A DNA stretch of 62,341 nucleotides from Telmatospirillum sp. (lineage in GTDB: Bacteria; Pseudomonadota; Alphaproteobacteria; Rhodospirillales; Magnetospirillaceae). A program made the translations under genes and the position numbers. Below the pieces are notes generated by a model. The model was not told the origin of the DNA and did no database searches. It saw nothing but the letters and a program-made list of their open reading frames with translations. Location: the NCBI GenBank assembly GCA_009712185.1, contig WASQ01000076.1, forward strand, positions 58,632-120,972. Direction: 5' to 3'. Below, piece after piece: positions 55,127 through 62,341 of this stretch (positions are counted from its first letter, which is position 1; every line of letters begins with the position of its first letter).

Positions 55127-56215
55127 ATGGTGCGTTCCGCTTCCAGTCCTCCGGGCCGCAAAGCCTCCAGGAGGATGTCGTCGGACCCGGGACATGCCGA
55201 CCGGTCGCGACCGACAGGGCGATCGAGCGGAAACGTGACGCTGGGCGATGTGGCGCGGATGGCCGGGGTGTCCCCGATTACGGTGTCCCGCGTCCTCAAT
55301 CATCCCGAACTGGTGACGTCCGACACGCTGGAGACCGTGCGCCGGGCCATCGCCGAGACCGGCTATGTTCCCAATCTGCTGGCCGGGGGACTGGCCTCCA
55401 GCCGGACCAGACTGGTGGCGGCCATTGTTCCCACCCTGGGCAATGCCATGTTCATCGACACGATCCAGCCCCTTAACGACACCCTGGCGGAGGCCGGTTA
55501 TCAGCTCTTCCTGGGACTGTCCGGGTTCCCCGCCGCCGAGGAGGAGGATCTGCTGACCGGAATCCTGTGCCGGCGGCCGGATGCCATCGTGCTGACGGGG
55601 GTCGACCATTCCGGGGAAAGCCGGCGGCGGCTGGATGCCGCGCGGGTCCCTGTGGGGGAGATGTGGGATCTGACGGCCTCCCCGGTCGATTCCGTGGTCG
55701 GTTTTTCCCATGAGCGGGTCGGTCGGGAGGTCGCGCGGTTTCTGGGGGCGAAGGGCTATGAAACCTTCGCGGTGATCTGCGCGGAGGACGACCGCGCGCA
55801 GGTGCGTCGCCGCGGCTTCGAAAGCCAGCTTGCGGCGATGGGGCATGAGGTCCCCGTCGCGGTCACTGTGCCGACACCCACCACCGTGCGCCTCGGCCGC
55901 GAGGGGCTGGCGCGCCTGCTGGCGGGAGGGGCGCGGCCCGACGCGGTGTTCTGCAGTTCCGACGTCCTGGCGCAGGGGGTCCTGGCGGAGGCCCAGTCGC
56001 TGGGGATCCGGGTTCCGGACGATCTGGCGGTCATGGGCTTCGCCGACCTGGATTTCGCGGCCTATACCTATCCCGCCCTGTCCACAGTCCATATCGACCG
56101 TGCCGCCATCGGCCGGCAGACGGCGGAGATTCTGCTGGAACGCCTGTCCGGCCGGCGGACGGAGCCCGCTGTGGTGGACGTGGGGTTCACCATCGTTGAG
56201 CGGGCGAGCACATGA
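55127..56215 (+). CDS. LacI-family transcriptional regulator (GntR-type)
   Basis: A 362-residue repressor. The LacI HTH (VTLGDVARMAGVSPITVSRVLNHPELV in two parts: VTLGDVARMAGVS and TVSRVLNHPELV) lies about 38-65. The periplasmic-binding-like domain has AAIVPTLGNAMFIDTI, DAIVLTGVDHS, FCSSDVLAQGVL and VMGFADLDFAAY. The start at 55127 has GGGGATCGAG before it. Another ATG at 55175 still precedes the HTH; earlier in-frame codons are less likely. It is the first gene of an overlapping operon with a diguanylate cyclase. The effector is probably a sugar or sugar acid, by family. Confidence 0.88.
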   Translation: MVRSASSPPGRKASRRMSSDPGHADRSRPTGRSSGNVTLGDVARMAGVSPITVSRVLNHPELVTSDTLETVRRAIAETGYVPNLLAGGLASSRTRLVAAIVPTLGNAMFIDTIQPLNDTLAEAGYQLFLGLSGFPAAEEEDLLTGILCRRPDAIVLTGVDHSGESRRRLDAARVPVGEMWDLTASPVDSVVGFSHERVGREVARFLGAKGYETFAVICAEDDRAQVRRRGFESQLAAMGHEVPVAVTVPTPTTVRLGREGLARLLAGGARPDAVFCSSDVLAQGVLAEAQSLGIRVPDDLAVMGFADLDFAAYTYPALSTVHIDRAAIGRQTAEILLERLSGRRTEPAVVDVGFTIVERAST

Positions 56216-57945
56216 CGGAGGGCGCGCTGCTGCCGGGGACGGAGGCTGACCCTGTCGCCTTGGGGCCGGACGGCCCGTTGGCGCTGGATCCGGAGGGCAT
56301 CGCCCTGCTGTCCGAGGCCGTGGCGGTGCTGGACGGGACCGGGGGCGTCGTGGTCGCCAGCAAGGGATTCCGGGCCGATCCGGTCCTGTTCCCGGACGGG
56401 TCCGCCAGCCCGTCGCTTGCCGCCCTTCTGGCGGAAGGACGCCGGCCGGCGGGCGGAGCATGGCCGCGCCTGCGGATCGGCGATGGGCCGGCGGCCCGCC
56501 TCTATGACATCGTGACCATTCCGCTCCGGACGCCGGGATGGCGGATGGTCTTCGCCACCGACCGGACCCTGGATGTCGGGCTCAAGAATGCGCTGGTGGT
56601 CTCCCGCGCGCGCTTCAAGACTCTGGTCGAGGTGTCGAGCGACTATGCCTGGGAGACCGGGACCGACGGGACCTTCAATATGGTGACGCCCAAGGGCCTC
56701 GCCGGCCGGTCCCCGCGGGAACTGATCGGTGTCAATCCCGCCACGCTTCTGGATCCGGAATCGCCCCAGGTGGCGATTTCCCCCTTTGCCACCCCCGTGC
56801 CGGTCGAGGGGGCCGAGGTCTGGGTCCGCCATGTCGACGGCAGCCTGATCTGTTTCGAGGTGGCGGCGGTCCCCCTTTATGACGATCAGGGCGACTGGCG
56901 CGGCGCAAGGGGCGTCTGTCACGACATCACGGAGCGGTGCCGGCAGGAGCGCGCCCAGGCGGAGCAGCGCAACCGCGAGCGCGTGTTCGCCCGGATCACC
57001 GATGTGTTCCGCCGCGAGATCGATCCGTCCGATATGCTCCAGGTCGCGGCCAGCACCAGCACCCATGGGTTCGGTGCCAGCGGCTGCCAGATCTTCGGTG
57101 CGGAGGCGCGCCCCGACCGGGTGGTGAGCCATCCGCTCCTGTCTCCGGTCGCCTCTTTCGGCATCGTTCCCGATCCTCTGCTGGTGGGGCCGGTTCTCGA
57201 CCAGCTTGTCGGGCATGTGCCTCCAGGGCCGGAGATCCTTGCCGTCGCCGGCCTGTCGCTGTTGCTGGCGCCCGCGCTCTATTCCGGCCGTCTGGTCGGC
57301 GCCATGCTGCTGTGGCGCAATCCCGGCCGCGATCCCTGGGGCGAGGGCGATCAGCGGCTGCTGGCGACGCTGTCGGGACAGATTGCCGCCGCCATCGAAC
57401 AGCAGGCCGCCTACCGGTTGCTGCTGGACGCGTCGCGCACGGATCCTCTGACCGGCCTGCTGAACCGCCGGGCCTTCTATGACGAGATGAAGCGCCGGTT
57501 CCGCCGCCAGCAGCGGGATACAAAGGCGGCATCGCTGATCTATCTCGATCTCGACAATTTCAAGCTGGTTAACGATGTTCACGGCCATGGAAAAGGCGAC
57601 GAGGCTCTGCGGCATGTCGGGGACATCCTGCGCAATAACACGCGCAGCACCGATCTCGTCGCGCGCCTGGGCGGGGATGAGTTCGCGGTCTGGCTGGATG
57701 CGGCGGACGAGACGGTGGCCGTCAACCGCGCCCAGGTCTTTCTGGCGGCGGCGCAGACCCTGGTGATCTATTCCGGCAAGGCCGACCGGCCGCTCCGGAT
57801 GTCCATCGGCATCGCCGTCCATGAGCCGCGATCGGCCGAGGATATCAACGAATTCGTGAGCCGCGCGGACATGGCGATGTACAAGGTCAAACACGGCGGC
57901 AAGGGCACCTATGGGCTGGCTCCGCCGGCACGGGCGAGACGGTGA
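56212..57945 (+). CDS. PAS/GAF-GGDEF diguanylate cyclase
   Basis: A 577-residue signalling enzyme that makes cyclic di-GMP. It has an N-terminal sensory part (1 to about 110), a PAS domain (about 125-250; FKTLVEVSSDYAWETGTDG), a GAF-like domain (about 255-405) and GGDEF (about 410-575). The cyclase motif GGDEF is intact (487-491), and the inhibitory I-site RxxD is present as RSTD (478-481) at the canonical five-residue distance. There is no EAL domain. The start codon overlaps the LacI-type stop (ATGA), so the two are co-translated. Confidence 0.92.
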   Translation: MTEGALLPGTEADPVALGPDGPLALDPEGIALLSEAVAVLDGTGGVVVASKGFRADPVLFPDGSASPSLAALLAEGRRPAGGAWPRLRIGDGPAARLYDIVTIPLRTPGWRMVFATDRTLDVGLKNALVVSRARFKTLVEVSSDYAWETGTDGTFNMVTPKGLAGRSPRELIGVNPATLLDPESPQVAISPFATPVPVEGAEVWVRHVDGSLICFEVAAVPLYDDQGDWRGARGVCHDITERCRQERAQAEQRNRERVFARITDVFRREIDPSDMLQVAASTSTHGFGASGCQIFGAEARPDRVVSHPLLSPVASFGIVPDPLLVGPVLDQLVGHVPPGPEILAVAGLSLLLAPALYSGRLVGAMLLWRNPGRDPWGEGDQRLLATLSGQIAAAIEQQAAYRLLLDASRTDPLTGLLNRRAFYDEMKRRFRRQQRDTKAASLIYLDLDNFKLVNDVHGHGKGDEALRHVGDILRNNTRSTDLVARLGGDEFAVWLDAADETVAVNRAQVFLAAAQTLVIYSGKADRPLRMSIGIAVHEPRSAEDINEFVSRADMAMYKVKHGGKGTYGLAPPARARR

Positions 57946-57947
57946 TC

Positions 57948-59345
57948 ATGGTGGAGGACAGGCGGACGGACGGGGAGAGCGCCGGGCAGGACCGGGAGCC
58001 GCTGTCCTATGAGCAGGCACGGGAGCGGGCTTCCGATGCCGACTGGCGTCTCCGCCGCGCCCTTGCCGGACGCCCCGATACCCCCGCCGAAGTCCTGTTT
58101 TTCCTCTGCGCGGATGCCGAACCCCGGGTGAGGACGGCGGTCGCGGGCAATGCGGCCACCCCCGTCAAGGGAAATCTGGTTCTGGCCGGGGATGCCGATG
58201 CGGATGTCCGCCGCGCGCTGGCCGGGAAGATCGCCCGCGATGGCCGCATGGCCGGCGCCACGCCCGACCAGGCCCGTCCGCGTGAGATCATGGATCAGGC
58301 GCTGACCCTTCTTGCCGCCGACCCGCTGGCGGAGGTCAGGGCCGGCGTGGCGGAAGCTCTGAAGGACGCGGCCGATGTCGACGCCGGTCTCGTTGCCCGG
58401 CTGGCGGGCGACCCCGAGATCGCCGTTGCCCGGCCGCTGCTGGAGTGGTCGCCGCTGCTGGACGACGACTTCCTGTTAACGCGCATCGCCGGCCATCCGG
58501 GGGCGGATGTCCTGGAGGCCATCGCGCGCCGGGCCTTTCTCGATTCCCGTGTCACCGAGGCGATCGTGGCCGCCGGCGACGCGGTTTCCATCGCCCAGCT
58601 CCTGCGCAACGATCACGCGACCTTGCAGGAGGATACTCTGGACGTTCTGATCGATAGCGCCGCCACCGAACCCAGTTGGCAGGAACCGCTGGTCTGCCGG
58701 CCGGAACTGTCGGAACAGGCGCTGGACCGGGTGGTGGAGATGGTGTCGGCGTCGGTGCTCGACCGGGTCTCGCGCCGGGGCGATCTGCCGCCGCAGACAG
58801 CCGCCGCGGTCAGCCGCGCCATCGCGGAGTCCCTGCGGGCCGGCGCGTCCGGGGCGGACCGGCGGGACGCGGGCGGCGCCGACCCGGCCCGGGCGCGGGA
58901 GGGGGCGCGGGCGCGCCGGCAGGACGGGCATCTCGACGAGACGGCGCTGCTGGTCGCCCTGTTGAGCGACCGGCAGGAGGATGTGGCGGCGGGACTGGCT
59001 TTGCTGGCCGGGGTCGGCCTGTCCACGGTCCGGGAGATCCGGTTGTCGCAATCGCCGCTCGCCCTCTGCTCGCTGGCGCGCGCGGCGGGTCTGTCGGCCG
59101 GTTTCGCGGTGGATCTGCAACTGCGCTTCGGCGCCATCGCGCCGGACCGGGTGCGCCGGCCGGCGGCCGACGGGGGATATGCCTTCGATCCCGGCGAAAT
59201 GGACTGGCATCTCGACATGTTCCGCGCCAGTCAGGGTGCCCATGATCCCCAGGACCCTCAGGATCCTCAAAGTTCCCGGGATCCTCAAAGTTCCCGGGAT
59301 CCCCAGAATCCCGGCGATTCCCGGGCACCCGGCGATCCGCCCTGA
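57948..59345 (+). CDS. DUF2336-like HEAT-repeat protein
   Basis: A 465-residue alpha-helical protein resembling DUF2336/HEAT-type proteins common in alphaproteobacteria. Helical repeats run through about 15-230 (SDADWRLRRALAGRPDTP; AEPRVRTAVAGNAATP; ADVRRALAGKIARDG). A helical C-terminal domain (about 330-430) follows, with an Asp/Pro/Gln-rich tail containing an 18-bp tandem repeat in its DNA (59261-59296). GTG 57942, overlapping the cyclase stop, is an alternative start. Its partners in the operon suggest a role linked to c-di-GMP control, but this is inference. Confidence 0.75.
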   Translation: MVEDRRTDGESAGQDREPLSYEQARERASDADWRLRRALAGRPDTPAEVLFFLCADAEPRVRTAVAGNAATPVKGNLVLAGDADADVRRALAGKIARDGRMAGATPDQARPREIMDQALTLLAADPLAEVRAGVAEALKDAADVDAGLVARLAGDPEIAVARPLLEWSPLLDDDFLLTRIAGHPGADVLEAIARRAFLDSRVTEAIVAAGDAVSIAQLLRNDHATLQEDTLDVLIDSAATEPSWQEPLVCRPELSEQALDRVVEMVSASVLDRVSRRGDLPPQTAAAVSRAIAESLRAGASGADRRDAGGADPARAREGARARRQDGHLDETALLVALLSDRQEDVAAGLALLAGVGLSTVREIRLSQSPLALCSLARAAGLSAGFAVDLQLRFGAIAPDRVRRPAADGGYAFDPGEMDWHLDMFRASQGAHDPQDPQDPQSSRDPQSSRDPQNPGDSRAPGDPP

Positions 59346-59355
59346 CCGCCCGCCG

Positions 59356-60225
59356 TCAGCGGTCCTCTCCGACCGGAACCCGGCATCGGCGGGCCAGTCC
59401 CTCCAGCAGTTCGAGAACGTCCTCGATCCGGGCCGGCAGTTCCTGATCCGCCAGCAGACCCAGTGTCTTCGCCCGCAGACCGATGGTGACCAGAAGCGGC
59501 GGCCGCAGTCCGGCGCCCGACAGCAGACCGGGATCGGCCAGCAGCTCGCGCGCCGGTCCCTGGGCCAGGACACGACCGTCGGAAAACAGGGCGACATCGT
59601 CGGCAAAGGCCCAGGCGAGATCGACGTCATGGGTGCTGAACACCAGGGTGGTGCCGGCGCGGCCCAGCTCATCGAGCGCGTGGAGGAGTTGGTCGGCCCC
59701 CGGATGGTCGAGCCCGGCGGTGGGCTCGTCCAGCAGCAGGATTTCGGGCGACATGGCGACGGCACCGGCAATGGCGACCCGTTTCTTCTGACCGAAGGAC
59801 AGCATATGGGTGGGGCGGTGCCCCAGACCGGCAATGCCCAGAGCGTCCATCGCGCCGGCCACCCGGTCGCGGACCTCGGCCTCGGACAGGCCGAGATTGA
59901 GGGGGCCGAAAGAGATGTCCTCGGCCACCGAGGCGGCGAACAACTGGTCGTCGGCATCCTGCAACACCAGCCCGACACGCCGGCGCCAGGAGGCAAGCGC
60001 GTCGCGGCCGTAGCCCATCGGCCGGCCGTCCAGAAGGACCTCGCCGGAGGAGGGGCGCAAGGTGCCGTTCAGATGCAGAAGCAGCGTCGTCTTGCCGGCC
60101 CCGTTGGGACCCAGGATCGCAAGGCGCCGGCCCTCACGGATGGAGAGGTGAAGTCCGTCGAGGGCGGGAACATCCCCCGGATAGGCGTAGCGGAGGTCCC
60201 TGGCCTCCAGCAGAGAAGGGGTCAT
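59356..60225 (-). CDS. cbiO: Cobalt ECF transporter ATPase
   Basis: A 289-residue ABC ATPase of an energy-coupling-factor transporter. It shows Walker A GPNGAGKTT, Q-loop LQDADDQLFAASV, signature LSFGQKKRVAIAGAVA and Walker B ILLLDEPTAGLDH. The QLF motif after the Q-loop is typical of CbiO. The start at 60225 overlaps the cbiQ stop (ATGA); a GTG nine bases earlier is possible. It is the last gene of cbiMNQO under a cobalamin riboswitch. The C-terminal about 50 residues extend past the ATPase core. Confidence 0.93.
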   Translation of the reverse strand: MTPSLLEARDLRYAYPGDVPALDGLHLSIREGRRLAILGPNGAGKTTLLLHLNGTLRPSSGEVLLDGRPMGYGRDALASWRRRVGLVLQDADDQLFAASVAEDISFGPLNLGLSEAEVRDRVAGAMDALGIAGLGHRPTHMLSFGQKKRVAIAGAVAMSPEILLLDEPTAGLDHPGADQLLHALDELGRAGTTLVFSTHDVDLAWAFADDVALFSDGRVLAQGPARELLADPGLLSGAGLRPPLLVTIGLRAKTLGLLADQELPARIEDVLELLEGLARRCRVPVGEDR

Positions 60226-60953
60226 AACCAGCACGCTCCGATCGCCGCGGTCGCGGCCTCCAGCGCCAGGATCCCGCCCAGGACGGACCAGGACGGCGCC
60301 ACCGTCGTTGACAGAACCCGCATATCGCCCCGCCAGCCGCGCGCCGCCAGTCCCACCTCCAGGCGCCGTCCCCGGTCGATGGCGCGTGGCAGCAGATTGG
60401 CGATCAGGACGCCGAGCGAGGTCAGGCGGCGGCGCAGCCCGACATGCCCCAGCCGCGCCGCCTGGGCCGTGTTCATGGCCGCAGCGGTGTCCGCCAGCAG
60501 AAACAGGAAGCGGTAGATCAGGAGGGCGATCTCCGCGATTTCAGCCGGAACGCCGATCCGGCGCGAACCGGCCACCAGATCGCTGGCCGGGGTGGTCAGC
60601 GCCAGGAACAGCAGGCAGGTCACCCCCGCCAGCGCCCGCCCGGCGACGGTCGCCGCCGAGGCGAGGCCGCCCGGCGCCAGCGACAGGCCGTCGGGACCGA
60701 TGGCGATCAGCAGCGACAGGGCGCCGGCCAGCAGGAATCCCGTGGGCGCCGCCATCGCCGCCAGCCAGACCCGGACGGGGACGCGGGCGCCGGCGAGGGC
60801 GGCCATGGTCATCATGGTCGCGACCAGGGCCGCGGTCGGCCAGGGCGGCAGGATGACGTCGACGATCAGCATGCCGATCGCCAGGACCGCCTTTTCGACC
60901 AACGGACGGGATCGCCAGCGGTTGAGGTGCGCGACCCTATCGACGGGCGACAT
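60222..60953 (-). CDS. cbiQ: Cobalt ECF transporter transmembrane protein
   Basis: A 243-residue membrane component (T protein) with about five or six helices. The cytoplasmic motif that couples to the ATPase is visible as ARRR-like basic segments (AARLGHVGLRRRL; GRRLEVGLAARGWRGD). It overlaps cbiN by 17 bp and cbiO by 4 bp, so the genes are translationally coupled. Confidence 0.9.
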   Translation of the reverse strand: MSPVDRVAHLNRWRSRPLVEKAVLAIGMLIVDVILPPWPTAALVATMMTMAALAGARVPVRVWLAAMAAPTGFLLAGALSLLIAIGPDGLSLAPGGLASAATVAGRALAGVTCLLFLALTTPASDLVAGSRRIGVPAEIAEIALLIYRFLFLLADTAAAMNTAQAARLGHVGLRRRLTSLGVLIANLLPRAIDRGRRLEVGLAARGWRGDMRVLSTTVAPSWSVLGGILALEAATAAIGACWL

Positions 60954-61233
60954 CGTCCGGCCGTCCGGGATGCCGCCGGCCGATCAGATAGCCCAGGACT
61001 CCGGCCCCCAGCGCGGCCTGAAGGGCGAACAGCATGCTTTCGATCTCGTCGCTGGGCGGCTTCCACAGCGGCTGGAACCAGGGCTGGTAACCGGGGCGGG
61101 ATTCCAGGATGGCGGCGGTGCCGAGGTCGTCGGATCCCTTGAATTCCCCTCCCCGGCCGGGCAGCACCAGCGGTGCCGCGACGATGGCCACGGTGGCCGC
61201 GATCAGCCAGACGGAACGGCGTGAACTGGTCAT
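60937..61233 (-). CDS. cbiN: Cobalt transport protein CbiN
   Basis: A 98-residue protein with two transmembrane helices (about 8-26 and 66-86) and a periplasmic loop with [23 protein letters not shown] (parts: [19 protein letters not shown]). This arrangement and the position between cbiM and cbiQ match CbiN. It is required with CbiM for cobalt loading in this family. Confidence 0.9.
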   Translation of the reverse strand: MTSSRRSVWLIAATVAIVAAPLVLPGRGGEFKGSDDLGTAAILESRPGYQPWFQPLWKPPSDEIESMLFALQAALGAGVLGYLIGRRHPGRPDDVARR

Positions 61234-61898
61234 TTCGAGTCTCCGGACAGGGTGCTGATCTCGTCAGGCTTGCCGGCGCGCCCCGACAGGGCGTTCATCA
61301 CGACGACCGTCAGCAGCCCTTCCGCGATGGCCAGCGGGATCTGGGTCACGGCATAGATTCCGCCGAACTTCAGCACGGCCCCGCCAAATCCCGATACCGG
61401 GTCGGGATAGGCCAGCGCCAGTTGGACGGAGGTGGTGGCGTAAGTCGCCAGATCGCCGATGGCGGCGGCCAGGAAGACCGCGACGGCGGTTCCCAGTCCC
61501 GCCCGTCCGGCCAGCCGCCAGACCAGCCAGCTCACCCAGGGGCCGGCGATGGCCATCGAGAAGACATTGGCCCCCAGGGTCGTCAGTCCGCCATGGGCCA
61601 GAAGCAGCGCCTGGAACAGAAGCACGATGGTGCCCAGCACCGCCATCACCGACGGGCCGAAGATCACCGCGCCCAGGCCCGTTCCGGTGGGATGGGAGCA
61701 GGATCCCGTCACCGACGGCATCTTGAGCGCCGACAGGACGAAGGTGAAGGCACCGGCCGCGGCCAGCGTCATTTTTGCCTGCGGCCGATCGGCCGCGATC
61801 CGCCGCAGCCGGACAGCGCCGGCAATGACGAAGGGCGCGGACAGCGCGAACCAGCCGGCCGCATGCGCCGCGGGAAGATAACCTTCCATAATATGCAT
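61230..61898 (-). CDS. cbiM: Cobalt ECF substrate-binding membrane protein
   Basis: A 222-residue integral membrane protein with six or seven helices. It begins MHIMEGYLP. In CbiM/NikM the N-terminal Met-His directly coordinates the metal, so the start must be 61898 and not the GTG at 61907. It has [23 protein letters not shown] (parts: [19 protein letters not shown]), the family metal motif, and [18 protein letters not shown](TGG) upstream supplies the ribosome site. It lies about 85 nt after the riboswitch. Confidence 0.94.
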   Translation of the reverse strand: MHIMEGYLPAAHAAGWFALSAPFVIAGAVRLRRIAADRPQAKMTLAAAGAFTFVLSALKMPSVTGSCSHPTGTGLGAVIFGPSVMAVLGTIVLLFQALLLAHGGLTTLGANVFSMAIAGPWVSWLVWRLAGRAGLGTAVAVFLAAAIGDLATYATTSVQLALAYPDPVSGFGGAVLKFGGIYAVTQIPLAIAEGLLTVVVMNALSGRAGKPDEISTLSGDSK

Positions 61899-61984
61899 CG
61901 GTTCCACCTCAGAACACGGACGCGCTGCAACCTCCTCCGCCCCGGATCACCCCGTCCGGACCGGCGTCGCACGCGCTGACGGTG

Positions 61985-62200
61985 ATGGCAGGTCTCCTGG
62001 CTCGCGTGTCCCGGGGTCCGGTTCCAGCCTTCCCAGCTATTTTGCGGCTCCGCGGTGGACGTCGGAGGCGCGGCCAGTGGCAATCTCGAGGGGCCGGACC
62101 CTATGCGCTTACAGTTGCGGGGGCAGCGACGGGCTTGGTCCCCCGTCCGGAGGTCCGCACCGTCTTCCCTTTTCACCCCTCCGGCCGCCGGCCATCGGGG
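61985..62200 (-). promoter_or_regulatory. Cobalamin riboswitch controlling cbiMNQO
   Basis: Read on the minus strand, the conserved B12-box (GCCCCCGCAACTGT, 62111-62124) is present. It is preceded by GGGAAGACGGTG and followed by GCCACTG, TGGGAAGGC and the closing GCCAGGAGACCTGCC (61987-62001). All core cobalamin-aptamer blocks are therefore there in order. It lies directly before cbiM. Binding of adenosylcobalamin is expected to lower expression of the cobalt transporter. The switch mechanism (terminator or ribosome-site masking) is not clear. Confidence 0.95.
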
Positions 62201-62214
62201 AACCATCGCGGCGA

Positions 62215-62244
62215 AGTCTAGGCGGCAGTCCCGACAGGGGTCAA
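62215..62244 (-). promoter_or_regulatory. Promoter upstream of the cobalamin riboswitch
   Basis: On the minus strand, TTGACC (62244-62239) is followed after 18 bp by TAGACT (62220-62215). Both boxes are close to sigma-70 consensus. Transcription would start near 62207, immediately ahead of the aptamer, which supports the assignment. I see no gene in the bases after 62244. Confidence 0.65.
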
Positions 62245-62341
62245 GCGACTCATCGCTTTGGGGGAGGGAATGTGTTTGTGTTCATTGCCCTCAGCAACTG
62301 TCTTGTCAGGCGACAGCATTCCGCCACGGTTTGCCGTCCCT

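Overview
The window is high-GC DNA with alphaproteobacterial gene content. SapC-family proteins, a DUF4214 surface protein, a PF10119 methyltransferase, a DUF2336 protein and a YfiR-like/TonB-receptor/hybrid-kinase trio together suggest a Rhodospirillales (Rhodospirillaceae-like) chromosome. The genus cannot be fixed from sequence alone. I saw no rRNA, tRNA, CRISPR array or intact insertion sequence.

Layout. 1-660: inverted-repeat elements abutting a fragment of a REP-associated tyrosine transposase. 676-7126: an EF-hand lipoprotein, divergent from a three-gene sensory operon (periplasmic protein, TonB-dependent receptor, hybrid kinase). 7217-9260: fcl and gmd for GDP-L-fucose. 9416-26961: a surface-protein locus holding an XRE regulator, an unknown membrane protein, a complete type I secretion system, a J-domain protein, a 1193-residue Cys-free DUF4214/S-layer-like protein, two SapC-family proteins flanking a PF10119 methyltransferase, and two small unknown genes. 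27241-53983: a polysaccharide cluster holding manC, a phosphomannomutase, a Wzm/Wzt ABC exporter, rfbDCBA for dTDP-rhamnose, many glycosyltransferases, GT-C-like membrane proteins and methyltransferases. 54299-59345: a CreA-like protein, then a LacI-type regulator, a diguanylate cyclase and a DUF2336 protein in a tightly overlapping operon. 59356-62244: the cobalt transporter cbiMNQO behind a cobalamin riboswitch and a recognisable promoter.

How the parts may fit. The secretion system is the obvious exporter of the large surface protein. The J-domain protein, the SapC pair and the methyltransferase are candidate accessory or modifying factors. A 20-bp TGTACA-type palindrome near the XRE gene has a degenerate relative overlapping the surface-protein promoter, which suggests shared control. 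The neighbouring glycan genes make GDP-mannose, GDP-fucose and dTDP-rhamnose and export a chain through a Wzt that carries a carbohydrate-binding tail. This parallels the Caulobacter rsa/lps arrangement, in which a type I-secreted S-layer is anchored to O-antigen. A methyltransferase with a coiled-coil tail (41016-42083) could be the chain-terminating ruler for that glycan.

The best candidate for a little-described system is the surface locus at 11512-25734. Its biological role is inference; the gene families and the layout are read from the sequence.
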